From: Seminavis robusta
Lineage: Eukaryota; Bacillariophyta; Bacillariophyceae; Naviculales; Naviculaceae
DNA length: 64,000 nt
Direction of reading: 5' to 3'
NCBI GenBank assembly: GCA_903772945.1
Contig: CAICTM010000120.1
Coordinates: 48,620-112,619, forward strand
Shown here: positions 33,651-45,757 of the stretch, piece after piece
Layout: each line of letters opens with the position of its first letter
Numbering within the stretch: the stretch's first letter is position 1
Position numbers and translations under genes: made by a program
The notes under the pieces: generated by a model
Databases searched by the model: none
Told to the model about the DNA's origin: nothing
Seen by the model: the letters and a program-made list of their open reading frames with translations, nothing else

Positions 33651-35087
33651 CTATTGTACCGTACTATACTCCAAGGCCCTGATGGATGCCTCTGCTTCAA
33701 CTGTTGTTTGACTGCAATCACTTCCTCCGTAACCGGGATCGCAGATGCAGTTGGGTCGTCGTTGTCCGGCAAGACCAGTGTCGGCAGTGTTTTCATCCTT
33801 AGTAGCATGATTGAAAGCAAGACACCAACCCCGGTCATTGCAGTATTGTCTGGCACAAGTTTCCACTTGTTGGACTTTGCGATGAAAAATGGGTCCACCT
33901 ATCGTGTTTTGCCAATGTGCGGGAGTATTTCCCCATTGAATGACGGCCGTCGCCCACGGTGGTCGATAGATGGTGTCGACCACCATGGTGACATCGTCTG
34001 GTAACAACAGTGTGGTTCCATTGTGATAGTACGCCCAAAAGAATGGAATAATGGGAATAATTTGCGATGATGGTCTTGTTGTTTGGGTGACGACGAGACG
34101 AATGGCTTCCGTGACGGTATCCTTGGTCATGATTTGATTGTAGACGCGCCACACGTCGTACCGTTCCTGGTTGTGCAGATTGGACGACAAGTATACGGAA
34201 GGAAAAAGTGCCGAACTGGTCTGATAGAGGAGCTGGATGCGGTCGTTTTGAGCTCGCAGAATGGGTCCCCAGTGAGGATGACTGTATCCACACCTCTCGT
34301 TATTGTCGTCACAATGGCCATAATGATTTCCAGGAAATCCGTAGAACCCAATCCGCGCATAAGGCCGTAACAATCGTAGCGTTTGGAGTGTTTGTACCAT
34401 GAACTGGATGGCGGCATGAGTAAATATGGTGACAGTTTTGTGTTGGACCGTTTCGTGTGACCATGTCGGATGTGCTTGCTGCATTTGTTGGAGTGAGTAT
34501 TCCTGTGTGACTTTGGAGTGAAAACCGGCAATGGATTGCATGTTTTGTTCCCAAATAGGACTCCATGGTTCAAAGTCCAAGACGAGATTGCCACCGTAAT
34601 TCTTGTTGGGGATGAATTGGTCAATAGTGTTGTGGAGTGTTTCCAAATGGAGGGTGAGATTGGCCAGTTGTGGCGCACCACCATTAATGACATAATACCG
34701 TTTTCCCGTTTCTTTGGACGTCCAGATGGGCCAGTCTTTGCTATTACTATCGGTAGCATCTGTATTTGTGTGTTGTTCCTTGACAGGGTGTAGAAAAGGA
34801 AAAACTCCCTGAGTCCACTTTTGGCATCCCTTCAGACTGCAATGATTTCCAGTTTGTGTTTGGTTGCATTCTACAAAGTCAAACTGCGAGGGATCAGGAC
34901 AATCATTGCCATGGCATGCATAGTTGCAAAAGGGCTGAAACCGGTGCGGGAAGCCTGTCACTCCTGAACTGCCAGTATTCAAGTTTCTTTTAAAGCTTAA
35001 GGAGCCTGATTCGTCTTCTCCTGATGCTGCTAGTGTGGCAACCAACAGACTGAGCACAAGCAAGCTTACTAAGGTTGGCATTGTCAT
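33651..35087 (-). CDS. Secreted GH56 hyaluronidase-like protein with EGF-like tail
   Basis: About 478 residues in one exon. I chose the start at MTMPTLVSLLVL because it gives a clean signal peptide; upstream ATGs (35126, 35108, 35099) add a few residues. Hallmarks of glycoside hydrolase family 56 are visible. GGNLVLDFEPWSPIW carries the Asp-x-Glu acid pair. They also include IGFYGFPGNHYGHC and LYQTSSALFPSVYLSS. A C-terminal Cys-rich EGF-like segment (CARQYCNDRGWC to CICDPGYGGSDC) resembles that of animal hyaluronidases. The family cleaves hyaluronan or chondroitin by substrate-assisted catalysis. The diatom substrate is not known and may be another wall polysaccharide. It is divergent from CPSF2 over 277 bp. 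Confidence 0.88.
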   Translation of the reverse strand: MTMPTLVSLLVLSLLVATLAASGEDESGSLSFKRNLNTGSSGVTGFPHRFQPFCNYACHGNDCPDPSQFDFVECNQTQTGNHCSLKGCQKWTQGVFPFLHPVKEQHTNTDATDSNSKDWPIWTSKETGKRYYVINGGAPQLANLTLHLETLHNTIDQFIPNKNYGGNLVLDFEPWSPIWEQNMQSIAGFHSKVTQEYSLQQMQQAHPTWSHETVQHKTVTIFTHAAIQFMVQTLQTLRLLRPYARIGFYGFPGNHYGHCDDNNERCGYSHPHWGPILRAQNDRIQLLYQTSSALFPSVYLSSNLHNQERYDVWRVYNQIMTKDTVTEAIRLVVTQTTRPSSQIIPIIPFFWAYYHNGTTLLLPDDVTMVVDTIYRPPWATAVIQWGNTPAHWQNTIGGPIFHRKVQQVETCARQYCNDRGWCLAFNHATKDENTADTGLAGQRRPNCICDPGYGGSDCSQTTVEAEASIRALEYSTVQ

Positions 35088-35364
35088 TTTAGCATTCATC
35101 TGTTCCATCGGATACAACAGATGCATGATCGACACCTCATGGAGGATCCAACGGCATTGTGGTCATTGGATTTGATGAAGATTATTGGAGCCATGAGTAC
35201 CGATCGGTATGCAGAATGACGTGGAAAAGTTAAAAGGGTTAGCGTTAACTTCAAAAGGCAAACACAAGATCCAACACACATCCAACATCCAATGGCACAA
35301 CCAAACCCAAACTTGCGCCACCATTCCTATTGTATCAATTGTTGTTTGTTATCACTGACAAACC
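35088..35364. promoter_or_regulatory. Compact divergent promoter region
   Basis: 277 bp separate the start codons of the hyaluronidase-like gene and CPSF2, so both promoters must lie here or overlap. No specific element was recognised. Confidence 0.5.
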
Positions 35365-38300
35365 ATGCTCCGCGTCCAGCCTGTCTATGGAAGTCGTTTC
35401 GACGCCGATGGTTCTGCGCAAGGTCCTAGTTGTACGTTGATTGAGTATGGCGGTGTGCGTGTGTTGTGGAATGTAGGTTGGTGGGGTGAAGCCACTGTAG
35501 TGGAAGGTGGAGGAGGTGGAGGTGGTCTTGGTGGTGCTGCTGGTGCTACTCCTACTCCTACTCCTACTAGTACTAGTCAATATAGTGACGGTTGTTTCCC
35601 CGAGCTTCCCGAGCACGACGTCTTGATTGTCTCGGACTCGACGTTGCATTCGTTGGGCGGACTTCCTCTGTACTACGAACATCACTGGAAACCACGTTGT
35701 AGTGTAGACTCTTCACATAAGATTCCCATGCTGTCCACCTTTCCCACCGTTAAAATGGGCCACATGACACTCTACGATCATCACGCCGCCATTTCCCTCG
35801 ATGGCGGCTGTCCTCCGTATTCGTTGGAGCAAATGGACAATGCATTTGCGCAGCTGCGGACCATCAAATACTCGCAGTCCATTTCCTTTCAACGCAAACT
35901 CAGTATTACGGCCCATCGTGCGGGGCATGTCGTAGGTGGCGCACTGTTTTTGCTGCAACGCTTGCAAGATGAAACCCAAGTCGTATTGACGCCACCGGCG
36001 TACAACATTGCCAAGGAACTACATCTTGATTCTGCCACGCTCCTCAAATACGGCGCCAATCCGGATGTACTCGTCACGTACCCGGGAGGACCCGCCATGA
36101 CATATATTGGCAAACTCTACGATGACAACAATACCCACAAGAAAAAACATATCATGAAATCCATCAAGACACGCTCGGGGGCTACCAAGGTACTCCTCGA
36201 AACCATCATGAGTGTTTTACGACGCGATGGTAATGTCCTTTGTCCCGTCGATGCGTCTGGCAGAGTCCTCGAACTCTTGCTCGTACTCAATCAACACTGG
36301 GACAAACAACGGCTGGGTGCAGCCTATAATCTGGTATGGCTCGGACCCATGGTACACAATACACTCGATTATGCCCGTTCTCAATTGGAATGGATGAATG
36401 CGCAATTGTCCACGCAATTTGAAGATATCCAACGGCACAGTCATCCGTTTGCATTGCGACATGTGCATCTCTGTACCAGTCTTCAACAATTGGATGCCTT
36501 GACGAGTCAACACAATACCAATTTGCCCACCTGTGTGCTGGCCACTGGACTGGCATTGGAACATGGACCGGCACGAGATTTGTTTTTACGATGGGCCGAC
36601 AATGCCGATCATGCCATTCTATTCACCGATTCCTCACGGTGTTTTGCACGACGACAACGACATGTCACAACCACCACAACACAAGACGCAACGGATAATA
36701 ATATGGACACGCCACAACCATCGCAGTCACAAGAGTCTGCCACAGACGCTGCAAGTGCACCCGAACTACCACCACCCGCTCTAGTGACGCGTCAATCCTC
36801 ACTGTCTCGACAAGTCTCGGAAGGCACAGCTGTAGTAGTACCAGACGAGGAAGCCGAAGACGAAGAAGAAGGAAATGCCCTGCGTGGTACAGCCGTCGAT
36901 CCCGACTTGGTGTCGACATTTTCCGCTGCCGCACAATTGCTCCAACAGTGGTGTCTCGCCAAATGGGAAGGACGGGAAATGGACGACAGTGTCATGATTG
37001 ATGTTCGGGTGCCGCATCGAGCGCCATTGGCGGGACAAGAGCTCAAACAATTTCTGGCGGCAGAAGAAGCCAAACGATTGTGGCAGAAACAACAAGAAGA
37101 AAAACGGGCCATGTTGCGAGAAGTCGAACTGGCCAAAGGACGATTGCGATTGGGAGAAGAAGATGGTACTACTAGCACTACTACTGTGAGTGCCACGACA
37201 GCCGGTGAGACGACAACAAGCACCAGCACTACCATGGCCACATCGAGTAGCAGTACCGGTCGACCCAAGAAAAAGAGTCGATTCGATTCCACCTTGTTCT
37301 TGAAATTCTCCAAGCCATTGCATTGTAAGTTACACACATACATACGCACATGTGTATTCAGTGTCGTGGTCTATTCTTGTGTGGTTCATTTGTGTTCTGT
37401 GGCCTGATACACTTCCATTCATTGATAATCATTAGTAACATTCGAGGTCCGGGAAGAGGCGGTTGGAGTGGGACAACCCGATTCCATTGCCAAATTTGGC
37501 ATTGGCGAATCCATTGGACGGTCGGGAGAAATACTCGAAGATGATTACGGAATTGCCGTCAAACCAGAACGATTCACCGATATCGTGTCGGGAATTGTTG
37601 ACCCGTCCAAAGTCATGGGTGGAACTGGACGCATTGGGGAAGACCGACGAGGGTTTGGATTTGCGGCCGGGGCGGGCCCCAAGACGGCCGGAGCTGGAAC
37701 CAATGCGGCGGATGTAAGTTTTGTTTGTGTATTGCATTCTTGAGGACATGATATATACATCTCATCATGCTTTTGTGCTGTTTTTCTGTGTGAAGGATGA
37801 TGCGGGAGATGGTGATGAAATGGACGAGCAAGCCATGGAAGCAGCCGATCTATCGGAAGGAAATGGAATCATTCGAGGACGCGGTGGACGACCACCCACC
37901 AAGGTAACTACTGTGCCCAGGAGATTGGAGGTCCTCGCGGAGATTGCATACGTCCCTTTGGAAGGTCGTGTCGATGCTCGTGCTGCACGACAATCCGTCC
38001 GAGCGTTGCAGCCGAGACAAGTCGTTGTCATGGGCGGTCCAGCACCAGAAAACCGAACGAGTGACTTGCCATTGGAAGTGGTGGACGAAGTTACTATTCT
38101 GGCAGAGGCAGCCCAAACCTTTGCGACCGATCGTGGAAGCAGAGTCCGCACCCCCTCGGATGGAGAAGTGGTGGAGCTCAACGTGGGTCATGCGGCGTAT
38201 TCGGCCCGCCTCATCGATACGCCGTTCCAGACGCGAGAAGAGAAAGTGTACAATGCGGAAAATGGGATTGAACCACTGGAACCGGTGGAACCCTTTGAAA

Positions 38301-38771
38301 CCAAAGTGGGATCTTGCACGGTCAGTTTGTTAGATGCCGTGGCCACGGGGCAGAAAGTTGCTCTGGATGGCTCTATTGTCTTGGCACCGCTACCAGTCTC
38401 CATTGAAAGTGCCATGAAGCACCCGCCAACTTACATTAGTGATGGAGAGGTACTCCTTACGGATTTGCGAGCGGAGCTCATTGCCCAAGGCATGAAAGCC
38501 GAATACAGGTGCGTTGTCTATTATTTATTTGTGTCGCATACCAGGAGCAGGCACCAATTGCGGGCTCACTTGACTCACCAAATGATTATCATTTTGAACC
38601 AATTTTAAAATTAATTGTAGTGCTCAAGCTGGCTATTCGCAACTCGTTGTGAATGGCAAGGTCATTGTCAGGAAGGAGCAGGACTCTGGGCGCCTCGATT
38701 TGGAAGGACCCTTGTGCGAGGATTTCTACTCGGTCCGAGCTGTAATTTGCGGGCAATACGTCACTCTGTAG
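35365..38771 (+). CDS. CPSF2: Cleavage and polyadenylation specificity factor subunit 2 (CPSF100)
   Basis: Exons 35365-37324, 37436-37713, 37796-38508 and 38621-38771 give 1,033 residues in frame; all three introns are GT-AG. CPSF2 is the inactive metallo-beta-lactamase/beta-CASP partner of the CPSF73 nuclease in the nuclear mRNA 3'-end processing complex. Recognisable blocks are FPTVKMGHMTLYDHH, LSITAHRAGHVVGGALFLL, DGNVLCPVDASGRVLELLLVLNQHW, FALRHVHLCTSLQQL, an acidic/basic middle, the KPERF segment of exon 2, and a C terminus ending GPLCEDFYSVRAVICGQYVTL. The zinc-binding HxHxDH motif is absent (DSTLHSLGGLPLYY in its place), as expected for this subunit. An unusual Gly-run and Thr-Pro insertion near residues 50-72 is microsatellite-derived. 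Confidence 0.93.
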
Positions 38772-39030
38772 TAAAGTCTCGCGTTGAATTTCTTTGGTGC
38801 TACCTGCAAGTCCCAAACTCGGGGCTTTTAAAGTTTGGCTCCAAGCCGGTCTCGGCGGCAAGCTCGAAGAATGATTCATCCACGTAATAGTCTAGCTAGC
38901 TAGATTTGCCTGATCAACGATGGATGGATGAATGAACGAATGAATAAATCTGTAGCTGTATTGTTAGTTACTTTTGTTTGCTTGTTGGTTAGGAATGAAT
39001 GAGTGTGTGAAAGAGTTGCTTTTCTTTTTA

Positions 39031-41694
39031 TTAATACGCCAACGTTCCCGAAAAACTTTGGTATCGTCGAATCCTCGATCCGGTGACAAAGGAATGCGGC
39101 ATGTCTTGGTGACTTTTCTTGCGAGACAGTTTCGCGGACCCCGACTTGCGGCGTGACACGCCCTTGCCCGGTCTACTAGTGCCCTTACCACCGGTATTGT
39201 TGGATTGCGTTAGTACCTGTCCCGACTGGTTCTCGCGGTGTCGTTTGGCAGCTGCGGCCGCCAACTGGAGGAGGCTGGAGGACGATGCTGACGACGACGG
39301 TTGTGCCACTTTTCGTGGTTGTTGTTGCTGTTGCAAATGACGATGTGTGGAAAGCAGTGATTGGACCTTGTCATTGTTGTTGCCAGCAAGAGCTTGATGG
39401 TTCCTCTGGCTGTTATTGACAATGGCCAAGAAGGGATTGTTCTTTTTGCCGTTGGTTGTTTTCTTGCTGTTCCAGTCAAAGTTTTCATTGGCCCGTCCGC
39501 CACCTGCAGCATTGGACATTTGCCAAATCTTGCCTCGCGCAGTATGATTGTCACTATTGCCATTAGTGGTGGCAGAAGCAAGAGCCGGCGAGGAAGCCAT
39601 GGTCCTTGCCAGTTTGCTTTTAACTGCAGCGGCACCAAAGGATACATTTCGTTGGAGCGGACCACGACTTTGCTGATTTCGTTGGACCCCACTGGATTGA
39701 GTTCGTTGGAGGAGACCACGAGTATTGACGACCGCTGCCGAGGATGTTCGATTGAGGGATGCGAGCATGGCCAATTTGGAACCAAAGTGGGTGGTCGGAG
39801 CCTCGCTGTCGTCGTTGTTACTACTATCAGTAGAGGTGGCAGTATTCCACTGTGCATTGTGATTGTGATTCCCAGCGGATAGCTTTCCCTTTCGTTGTTG
39901 GTGTTGCTGTACGAGTTGTTGATACCTGTGTTTTTGTTGCTTTTCCGTCAAGAGTTGATCAATCAACATGGGTTGTTTGGGTTTACTGTGATGGTCGTTT
40001 TCTTCTTTGCTATTGTTGCGTCGGAGTGACTTGCGATGAAAGGATGCATCGAGTAGTGAATTGGTGGAAGCATCCAATAGATTGCTGGTGGATTCTATAA
40101 CGCGATTTAGCTTGGTCTTGGCGAGACTGTTGGAAGATGGAGTGGGTGACAAGGAAGTGGTGGTCCTTCGTCGTCGTCGTCGGCGTTGTTGTGCCGTTTG
40201 TGCCTTTTCTTGGAGCAAACGTTTCAAGTCTTGCTGGTTGATATTGTTATTGGTGGTGGAGGCGGAAGATGAAGTAGAAGCATGAGACGAGGACGACGAG
40301 GCTAGAGGGTCTGTACCGGTTGTAGCCATGAGGAGTGACAATGCTTTCGGCATGGCATATCCGTCCGACTTGGCTCGTTGCAAGAGTGGAGGGGGCAAGG
40401 CATACGCTGGTGGCTTGGTCGACTTGGGAAGAGTATTCTTGTTGTTCTGTTTCTTGTTGTTGGACCTTCGGTTGTTCCGTCGTCTTCTGGTGCTGCTACT
40501 GTGGTGTCCCGATGAGGAATCACTGTCCATTTCATCCGATTCTTCTGCTGCCTCATGAATGGATGCCATGCCCAAACTGTTTCGACTTCCTAGACTGTTT
40601 CTACTGTGGTGAGTAGATGTTGCCAACATGTCTTCCATGGGATCATAGCGTCTTCGGGTATGATCTGGAATGGTGGCTGTTTCTTGTTGTTGTTGCTGTT
40701 GCTGTTGTAGCAGCAAGAGTGACTTGTGGAGTCTGTGAGTGGAGGAGGTGTCCAAGCTTGCAGTGCCTGAGGTATTGTTGGTGGCAGACGGTTGTTTGGG
40801 TATCATCTTGCTGTTGTCTTGATCCATATCGTTGGTAACATCTAGACTGTGAGATCTGCTGACTTTAATAGATCTGGGTAATTCAAACTGGATAATGGTT
40901 CTTCTGACCGAGGGTATAATATCGTGACTGGGATCCGATACGGTATCATCCATGAGTTGACGTTTGCCTTGAGCAGCACCAGCACTTTTGGTTCTTGGGA
41001 CATTGCGAGGAAATACTTTGCTGCCTTGTTTGAAGGAATTGCTCTTGCCTTGTGACTTGATCCTGCCCTTCCTACTACTACTGCTAGTAGCTGTAGTAGT
41101 GCTTTTGCTAGTAGTGCTAAGGGTCTGTACTTGCTGCTCTTCTTGTTCTCTCTTGTGACTGCTGGTCTTCTGGAAGGAACGTCTCAAACGGTCGGAACAC
41201 GAGAGTCGTTTCTCGGTCCGTACATTCTCAGTTCTTGTAGAAGTGGTAGAAGTAGAACCAGCCTTGGGCTGATCCAGAGACAATGGCAAATCCAGCAATT
41301 TCTCCGTGGTCTTTAACGCACGTTCAATAGACGATCGGTGGCCGCCTCGAATCGCAGATTTGCCGTTGTTTACTCGTCGTCGGCTACCCACACTACCACC
41401 ACCAATACTGCTCATGCTCATGCTCATACTACTCGTACTACATGTACCACTACTCCTTGTACTTGCTGTTACACCACTGTCATCCAACGCTCGATTCTTG
41501 GAATAATCAGGTAGCTTCTCCAGGCGACCTCCTACCGGTAGGCTGTGACGTCCCAAGGCAGTAGCAGAGTAACGCCGGGATTTACTGCTCTTACTGCTCT
41601 TGCTGCTCTTATTGCTACTGCTGGGATACGAACTGCGTGGCGTCATGGTAGCAGGAGTTGCTCCAGTGGTACGAAGTGGATCCATTATCATCAT
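39031..41694 (-). CDS. Large disordered Ser/Asn/Gln-rich hypothetical protein
   Basis: A single open frame of 887 residues on the minus strand. It is dominated by low-complexity Ser, Asn, Gln, Thr and basic residues, with poly-Gln (QQQQQQQQ near residue 335) and KSSKSSKSSKS at the start. The C terminus, RKKSHQDMPHSFVTGSRIRR and on, is more ordered. Several RxxS-type basic-Ser sites (for example RRNSLG- and KRSLS-like) could be phosphorylation targets. No globular domain, membrane segment or signal peptide was seen. An uninterrupted frame of this length in repeat-prone sequence argues for a real gene, and the function is unknown. Its 3' end is 260 bp from the convergent CPSF2 end. Confidence 0.7.
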   Translation of the reverse strand: MMIMDPLRTTGATPATMTPRSSYPSSSNKSSKSSKSSKSRRYSATALGRHSLPVGGRLEKLPDYSKNRALDDSGVTASTRSSGTCSTSSMSMSMSSIGGGSVGSRRRVNNGKSAIRGGHRSSIERALKTTEKLLDLPLSLDQPKAGSTSTTSTRTENVRTEKRLSCSDRLRRSFQKTSSHKREQEEQQVQTLSTTSKSTTTATSSSSRKGRIKSQGKSNSFKQGSKVFPRNVPRTKSAGAAQGKRQLMDDTVSDPSHDIIPSVRRTIIQFELPRSIKVSRSHSLDVTNDMDQDNSKMIPKQPSATNNTSGTASLDTSSTHRLHKSLLLLQQQQQQQQETATIPDHTRRRYDPMEDMLATSTHHSRNSLGSRNSLGMASIHEAAEESDEMDSDSSSGHHSSSTRRRRNNRRSNNKKQNNKNTLPKSTKPPAYALPPPLLQRAKSDGYAMPKALSLLMATTGTDPLASSSSSHASTSSSASTTNNNINQQDLKRLLQEKAQTAQQRRRRRRRTTTSLSPTPSSNSLAKTKLNRVIESTSNLLDASTNSLLDASFHRKSLRRNNSKEENDHHSKPKQPMLIDQLLTEKQQKHRYQQLVQQHQQRKGKLSAGNHNHNAQWNTATSTDSSNNDDSEAPTTHFGSKLAMLASLNRTSSAAVVNTRGLLQRTQSSGVQRNQQSRGPLQRNVSFGAAAVKSKLARTMASSPALASATTNGNSDNHTARGKIWQMSNAAGGGRANENFDWNSKKTTNGKKNNPFLAIVNNSQRNHQALAGNNNDKVQSLLSTHRHLQQQQQPRKVAQPSSSASSSSLLQLAAAAAKRHRENQSGQVLTQSNNTGGKGTSRPGKGVSRRKSGSAKLSRKKSHQDMPHSFVTGSRIRRYQSFSGTLAY

Positions 41695-43481
41695 GGTCTT
41701 TAGCTAGAAGATAGATTGTAAATAATAAGGATTATGTGGAATCTGGAACCGCTCGAGTTTGTGGCAATCGGCTGTCAAGTGGTACCCAGCAAGAGCTTAC
41801 CGAGAACTAAAAACCAAAAACCGAGTCCGCGTGTTGACGGGACGCTCTAGTTTTCACTAACAAAATTTCAGTAGCGAATCGCTTGAACCCAATAAGTAGA
41901 AAGTGTACTACTCAAAGACACAGCAGGATGCTCAGAGGCACTGATTCATCTAGGTTTGACTACTATGAACCTAAAGTGCAAGTTGAGTTAAGTATAGAAG
42001 AATCGCCTGGGAGAACAATGACTTCATGGGGTAACCACCACGTTTAACCTCAACATATAAACAGGTTTGACAGCTGTTTGACTATCAAGAAAAGTACCAA
42101 ACTACTAATGAGTAGTATTCTCATTCATCAAGGACGGTACAACATGAACACAACCCTTCTTCTCCGAAGATGCTTGTCCTTTATGTCTTTTTAGTTGCAG
42201 GGTTCCCTATCAACCACATACGAGCTCTAATGAAATAAAGATCGTGTAAACGTTACAAGAGAAGAGCAATAGGTGTAGAAACAATCAGTACTGTTGTTGA
42301 AAAACAAGTTAAATGAACACTGCCTAAAGAATTCAGACTCAGATGTTTCACACAAAGCCCCATCCAAAGAGCTATCCAAAGTAGTTAAAGCATTCAAAGG
42401 TGACATAGGAGGTTAGGGACTTGTATTTTGATTGCCAACCTGCTGGTTCTTTTCGTCTTTGTCTACAATGTCATTACTATGGAGCTTAGTACTGTACTCT
42501 GTACTGTGTAACTAAGAGTTCTTTCCAAACTGTCCAACTGGCACCCCACTTACTCCGCATAATATCTCCTTCGGTCTCTTCCTAAAGTTTCCACACAGAT
42601 CCATGTTCCACTGAGACATGTGTTGCAGAGTGCACCTTCGCAAGCAAAGCTCCTACGTGGAACGTGGAACTGTTCGTGGAAACAGGACCACGCACGTATG
42701 GGCCACAGGCCATTGCAACGCAATATCTACCTTACCTTACCTTGCCTCGCCAGTGCCAGTTTGGACGTGCATGGAACGAGCTAGCTACTAGGGAACGTTA
42801 CTTGTACGTGGCGGTGGTCTGCAACAGGATTACTCCGACTACACTACGGTACGAGTGTGGGAGCTACGGTAGTGTGGGATAGCTTGGAAGAAAGAAATGC
42901 GATCGATAAAGCCTTCGCCAGCAGCATCAGCCACCCACACCATCGATCGGTGAACTGATCTGATCTGATCTGTCGCCGTGTATTTTGAGCGAATTGCTAC
43001 CGTACGGGGCCACGGCGGCATGCTGCACCTTGAATGATTCGATTCAATCTGAAGCTCTCGACATCTCCGTCTTTCCTCTGGAAACGGGAAGCCGTGGCTA
43101 CATGAACTTTGATCGATCAGGGTCCGTACATGTAGTTGCTCATAGCGCAAGCAACCGTGCGTCGAGAAACGCGCGACCACGATCGAGAACACCACGAATC
43201 GCAAAGCAACTCGGCACGTGGACGACTCGCTGTCCTGGCCGGTCCATCGCAATGATGCCAGCCGTAAAGAAACTACGCGCAGCACAGGCCCCCAAAGATT
43301 CACACGAGTGAGCTTCTTGAAAGAGAGCGACAAATCAATTGAATTGTTTGCTATATAGATGAGTTGATAGATGTACTATGCATCGATCCGTCTTCTATAG
43401 TTGCAACACCGGTACCGGTATGCATGCAACGTCAGCCACCGGCGGCCTCAAATTCATGTTTGCAATCTGATTGACGACGAA
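41695..43481. other. Intergenic region, no supported gene
   Basis: 1.8 kb. Frames between 42664 and 43333 on both strands overlap each other and lack motifs. Nothing recognised. Confidence 0.5.
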
Positions 43482-44141
43482 CTAGAGTAACTCCTTTCCA
43501 GATTTGGGTCTCGTCCCGAATGATTCAATCTCTCTACGGCTTAATCGCTCCGGGATGGTGCTCTTGCTGCCTTGTTGCTTGTAGTTCGTACCCAAACGTT
43601 TCGTGAAAACAGTTTGTAGTGCCACTATCGGTAGAGGAGCGACATGCCAATAGTACTGCATCGTGTGGGACACTGGATTGCAAACAAGTCAGCAGTACGT
43701 GAGGTTCAGATACGTAACACAACAGCCTAGCAACACAGTTGCTTGCAACGTACCATCTGCGGCCTGAATGACGTGCTTGATCACTATAGTGGCTTTCCTG
43801 ACAACAGCTTTGCTGACCCTGAAAAAGCCGCAGAGGGTGAGTTGAATGTTGGCGTCGTCTCATGACTCCATCCGGGAAAAGGCCTTCTCCCAACGATTGT
43901 TACGGAGAGCCTTGAGTTCCTTATCTCCCAAGTCAGTCTGAGTACATGCAGCGATGTATGTATGTGGGCGTGGTTGAGAATGATGAATGCAAGCCTGACT
44001 TTTGCCGAGAAACGGCAGACAACTGTCCAGCAGACTTTTGCTTACCGCCACGACACTGTTAATCCCTAACAGGCCCAGCCACTCGAGCTCTTTTTGATCA
44101 GCACACAGTGTCTTGCTCAAGCCACCAAAACGGGGCTCCAA
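43482..44141 (-). CDS. Possible small spliced gene or gene fragment
   Basis: On the minus strand, a frame from about 43857 (DDANIQLTLCGFFRVSKAVV) runs to a GTACGT donor at 43753-43748. A CCAG acceptor at 43673 joins in frame to an exon ending at 43482 (YYWHVAPLPIVALQTVFTKR). The 80-bp intron and continuous hydrophobic/basic pattern look real. Upstream, the frame to 44141 (MEPRFGGLSKTLCADQKELE) is interrupted by a TGA at about 43862. No family is recognised, and it may be a decayed fragment. Confidence 0.25.
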
Positions 44142-45397
44142 AAGGAGCGTCCAGCCAGCCAGGCAGCCAAGCCAAGTTGAATGAATTCTAGGCTACTAAT
44201 GCACACCATCCATGCGCGGTTCATGCGAGTCCGCTGGGTTCCTGCCTTGGTTACAATTACGGCAAATGGTGAAAGCAAAGAATGCGCCTGCGTACCGGTT
44301 CAGCAACGCTCCTGTTCTTGCACATCCCCTCGTGGGCTTCATTTTCCTCAATCAGTCTTCCATGGGGACTTCTTAAAAAATAAGTTGTTCGAATTCGTAC
44401 CCGCTGCATGGCACAGCCCTTTCGCACTATGTTGTTTAAAATGGCACCAGCCTTGGACAATGATGGGTGCGCTCTGCTTTCCACCAAACACTGAGGATGT
44501 GTGATTTGGTAGCAGCAAAATGGATTTGCAAGAGCTCCCCCCGCAGAGGAGTGTTGGATTGGTTGGACAAGCCACCCCCATTTCTTTGCGGTGTAGTAGC
44601 TCCGTTCACACTGGGGTCTGTAGTCGAGAAACAAGAACTACTGCCATTGGAAGGATCATCTGAACTTTAGAAGTGGATAGCAAAGCCCAAAGCGTCACGA
44701 TGTGCCAACTAAGGGATAGTCATTATGGTACGGTACAGTCGTACTGTCCAGAAGGCTGTACGGTCTGTAAACTGGACGACTGGACCATGCCGTCGCGCTG
44801 ATCTGTGGATACATTCGATTGAGATTGATTCGATTCTCATTCAACCCTTGCTGGTACTGGTTACTGGATATGCATATGAGTTCTGAGTTCTCTGATCACT
44901 ATTTTAATACTGTTTTCTAAGTAAGTACTAGTCGAGTAAGGGTTTCACTGGAGGATAGAAACAATTATGAGCTATTTTCTTTTGAAATCGCCTTATCGCC
45001 TTGTGGCAAAGGCTGAGAAATCGTTGCTGTCTCATGCTCACCTGTGCTTTCCTGCATCGAGCCACTCCTAACAACTGCTAACCACCTGTCCTGAAACAGT
45101 GGTAAACCTCACCCTGTGTCCACCGCTGTCTATGGTTTACCACTTTTCCCAGTGTCTCCCAAAGGTTTTCCTGGCCATGGGATGGCAATGGCTTTCTCAC
45201 TGCTTTCTCCAAACCTCATGGTTTCCCTGTAGAAAAGCACAGCGTAGCTCTTATTCATTCTGGTGTGGCTTACTCACTCCTCACAAGTCAAATATAGTTT
45301 ATTCAAAACCTTGACACACCCCTACTCACACACGTCAACACACCTACACACACTCACACGGCACCGGCACTAGCAGAAAGGAAACAGCCAAGTGACA
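44142..45397. other. Intergenic region
   Basis: 1.25 kb. Short frames only and no recognised feature. The last 100 bp are rich in CACACAC and GGCAC and match the sequence before the paralogue at 62663. Confidence 0.45.
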
Positions 45398-45757
45398 ATG
45401 GACTTCCCTGGACAAGACAGAGCTTGGATGCCGATGGGCAACAATCAGGCAGTCCCATTGTCTAAACTCCTTTGTGCGGCCTATTGGCCTCGTCCAGCCT
45501 CAGTTGGAGGCAACGTGCCTGTCGTAGCTCCTCATGGAATGCCGCACGGCTTCATGCTTTCCCTCCAAAATGCTCTCCATGATGCAATGAATGCTGCTCA
45601 CATTGAAGGAGACGGGGCGGTCGATGCCGCTGACATGCTTCTTGAGCCTGCTGGCACCGCAAATGAGAGGACTCCTGTTTCTCCTTTGGACGTCTCTGAT
45701 AGTGGTGACCAGACTGTTGCCCAGCTCAAGAGCACTGGAGGTTCAGCCAAGATGTAA
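45398..45757 (+). CDS. Small orphan protein, copy 1
   Basis: 119 residues, beginning MDFPGQDRAWMPMGNNQAVP. It shares MPMGNNQAVPL, KLLC.AY, a central FMLSL.N.LHD helix, IEGD, GTANER and a DVSD.GDQT tail with the protein at 62663. Both lack a signal peptide or membrane segment and have no recognisable domain. Homology also covers the 5' leader (AACAGCCAAGTGACAATGGA) and about 45 bp past the stop, so the duplicated block is larger than the ORF. The stop codon follows a GTAA in both copies, so a further exon is possible. Confidence 0.55.
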   Translation: MDFPGQDRAWMPMGNNQAVPLSKLLCAAYWPRPASVGGNVPVVAPHGMPHGFMLSLQNALHDAMNAAHIEGDGAVDAADMLLEPAGTANERTPVSPLDVSDSGDQTVAQLKSTGGSAKM

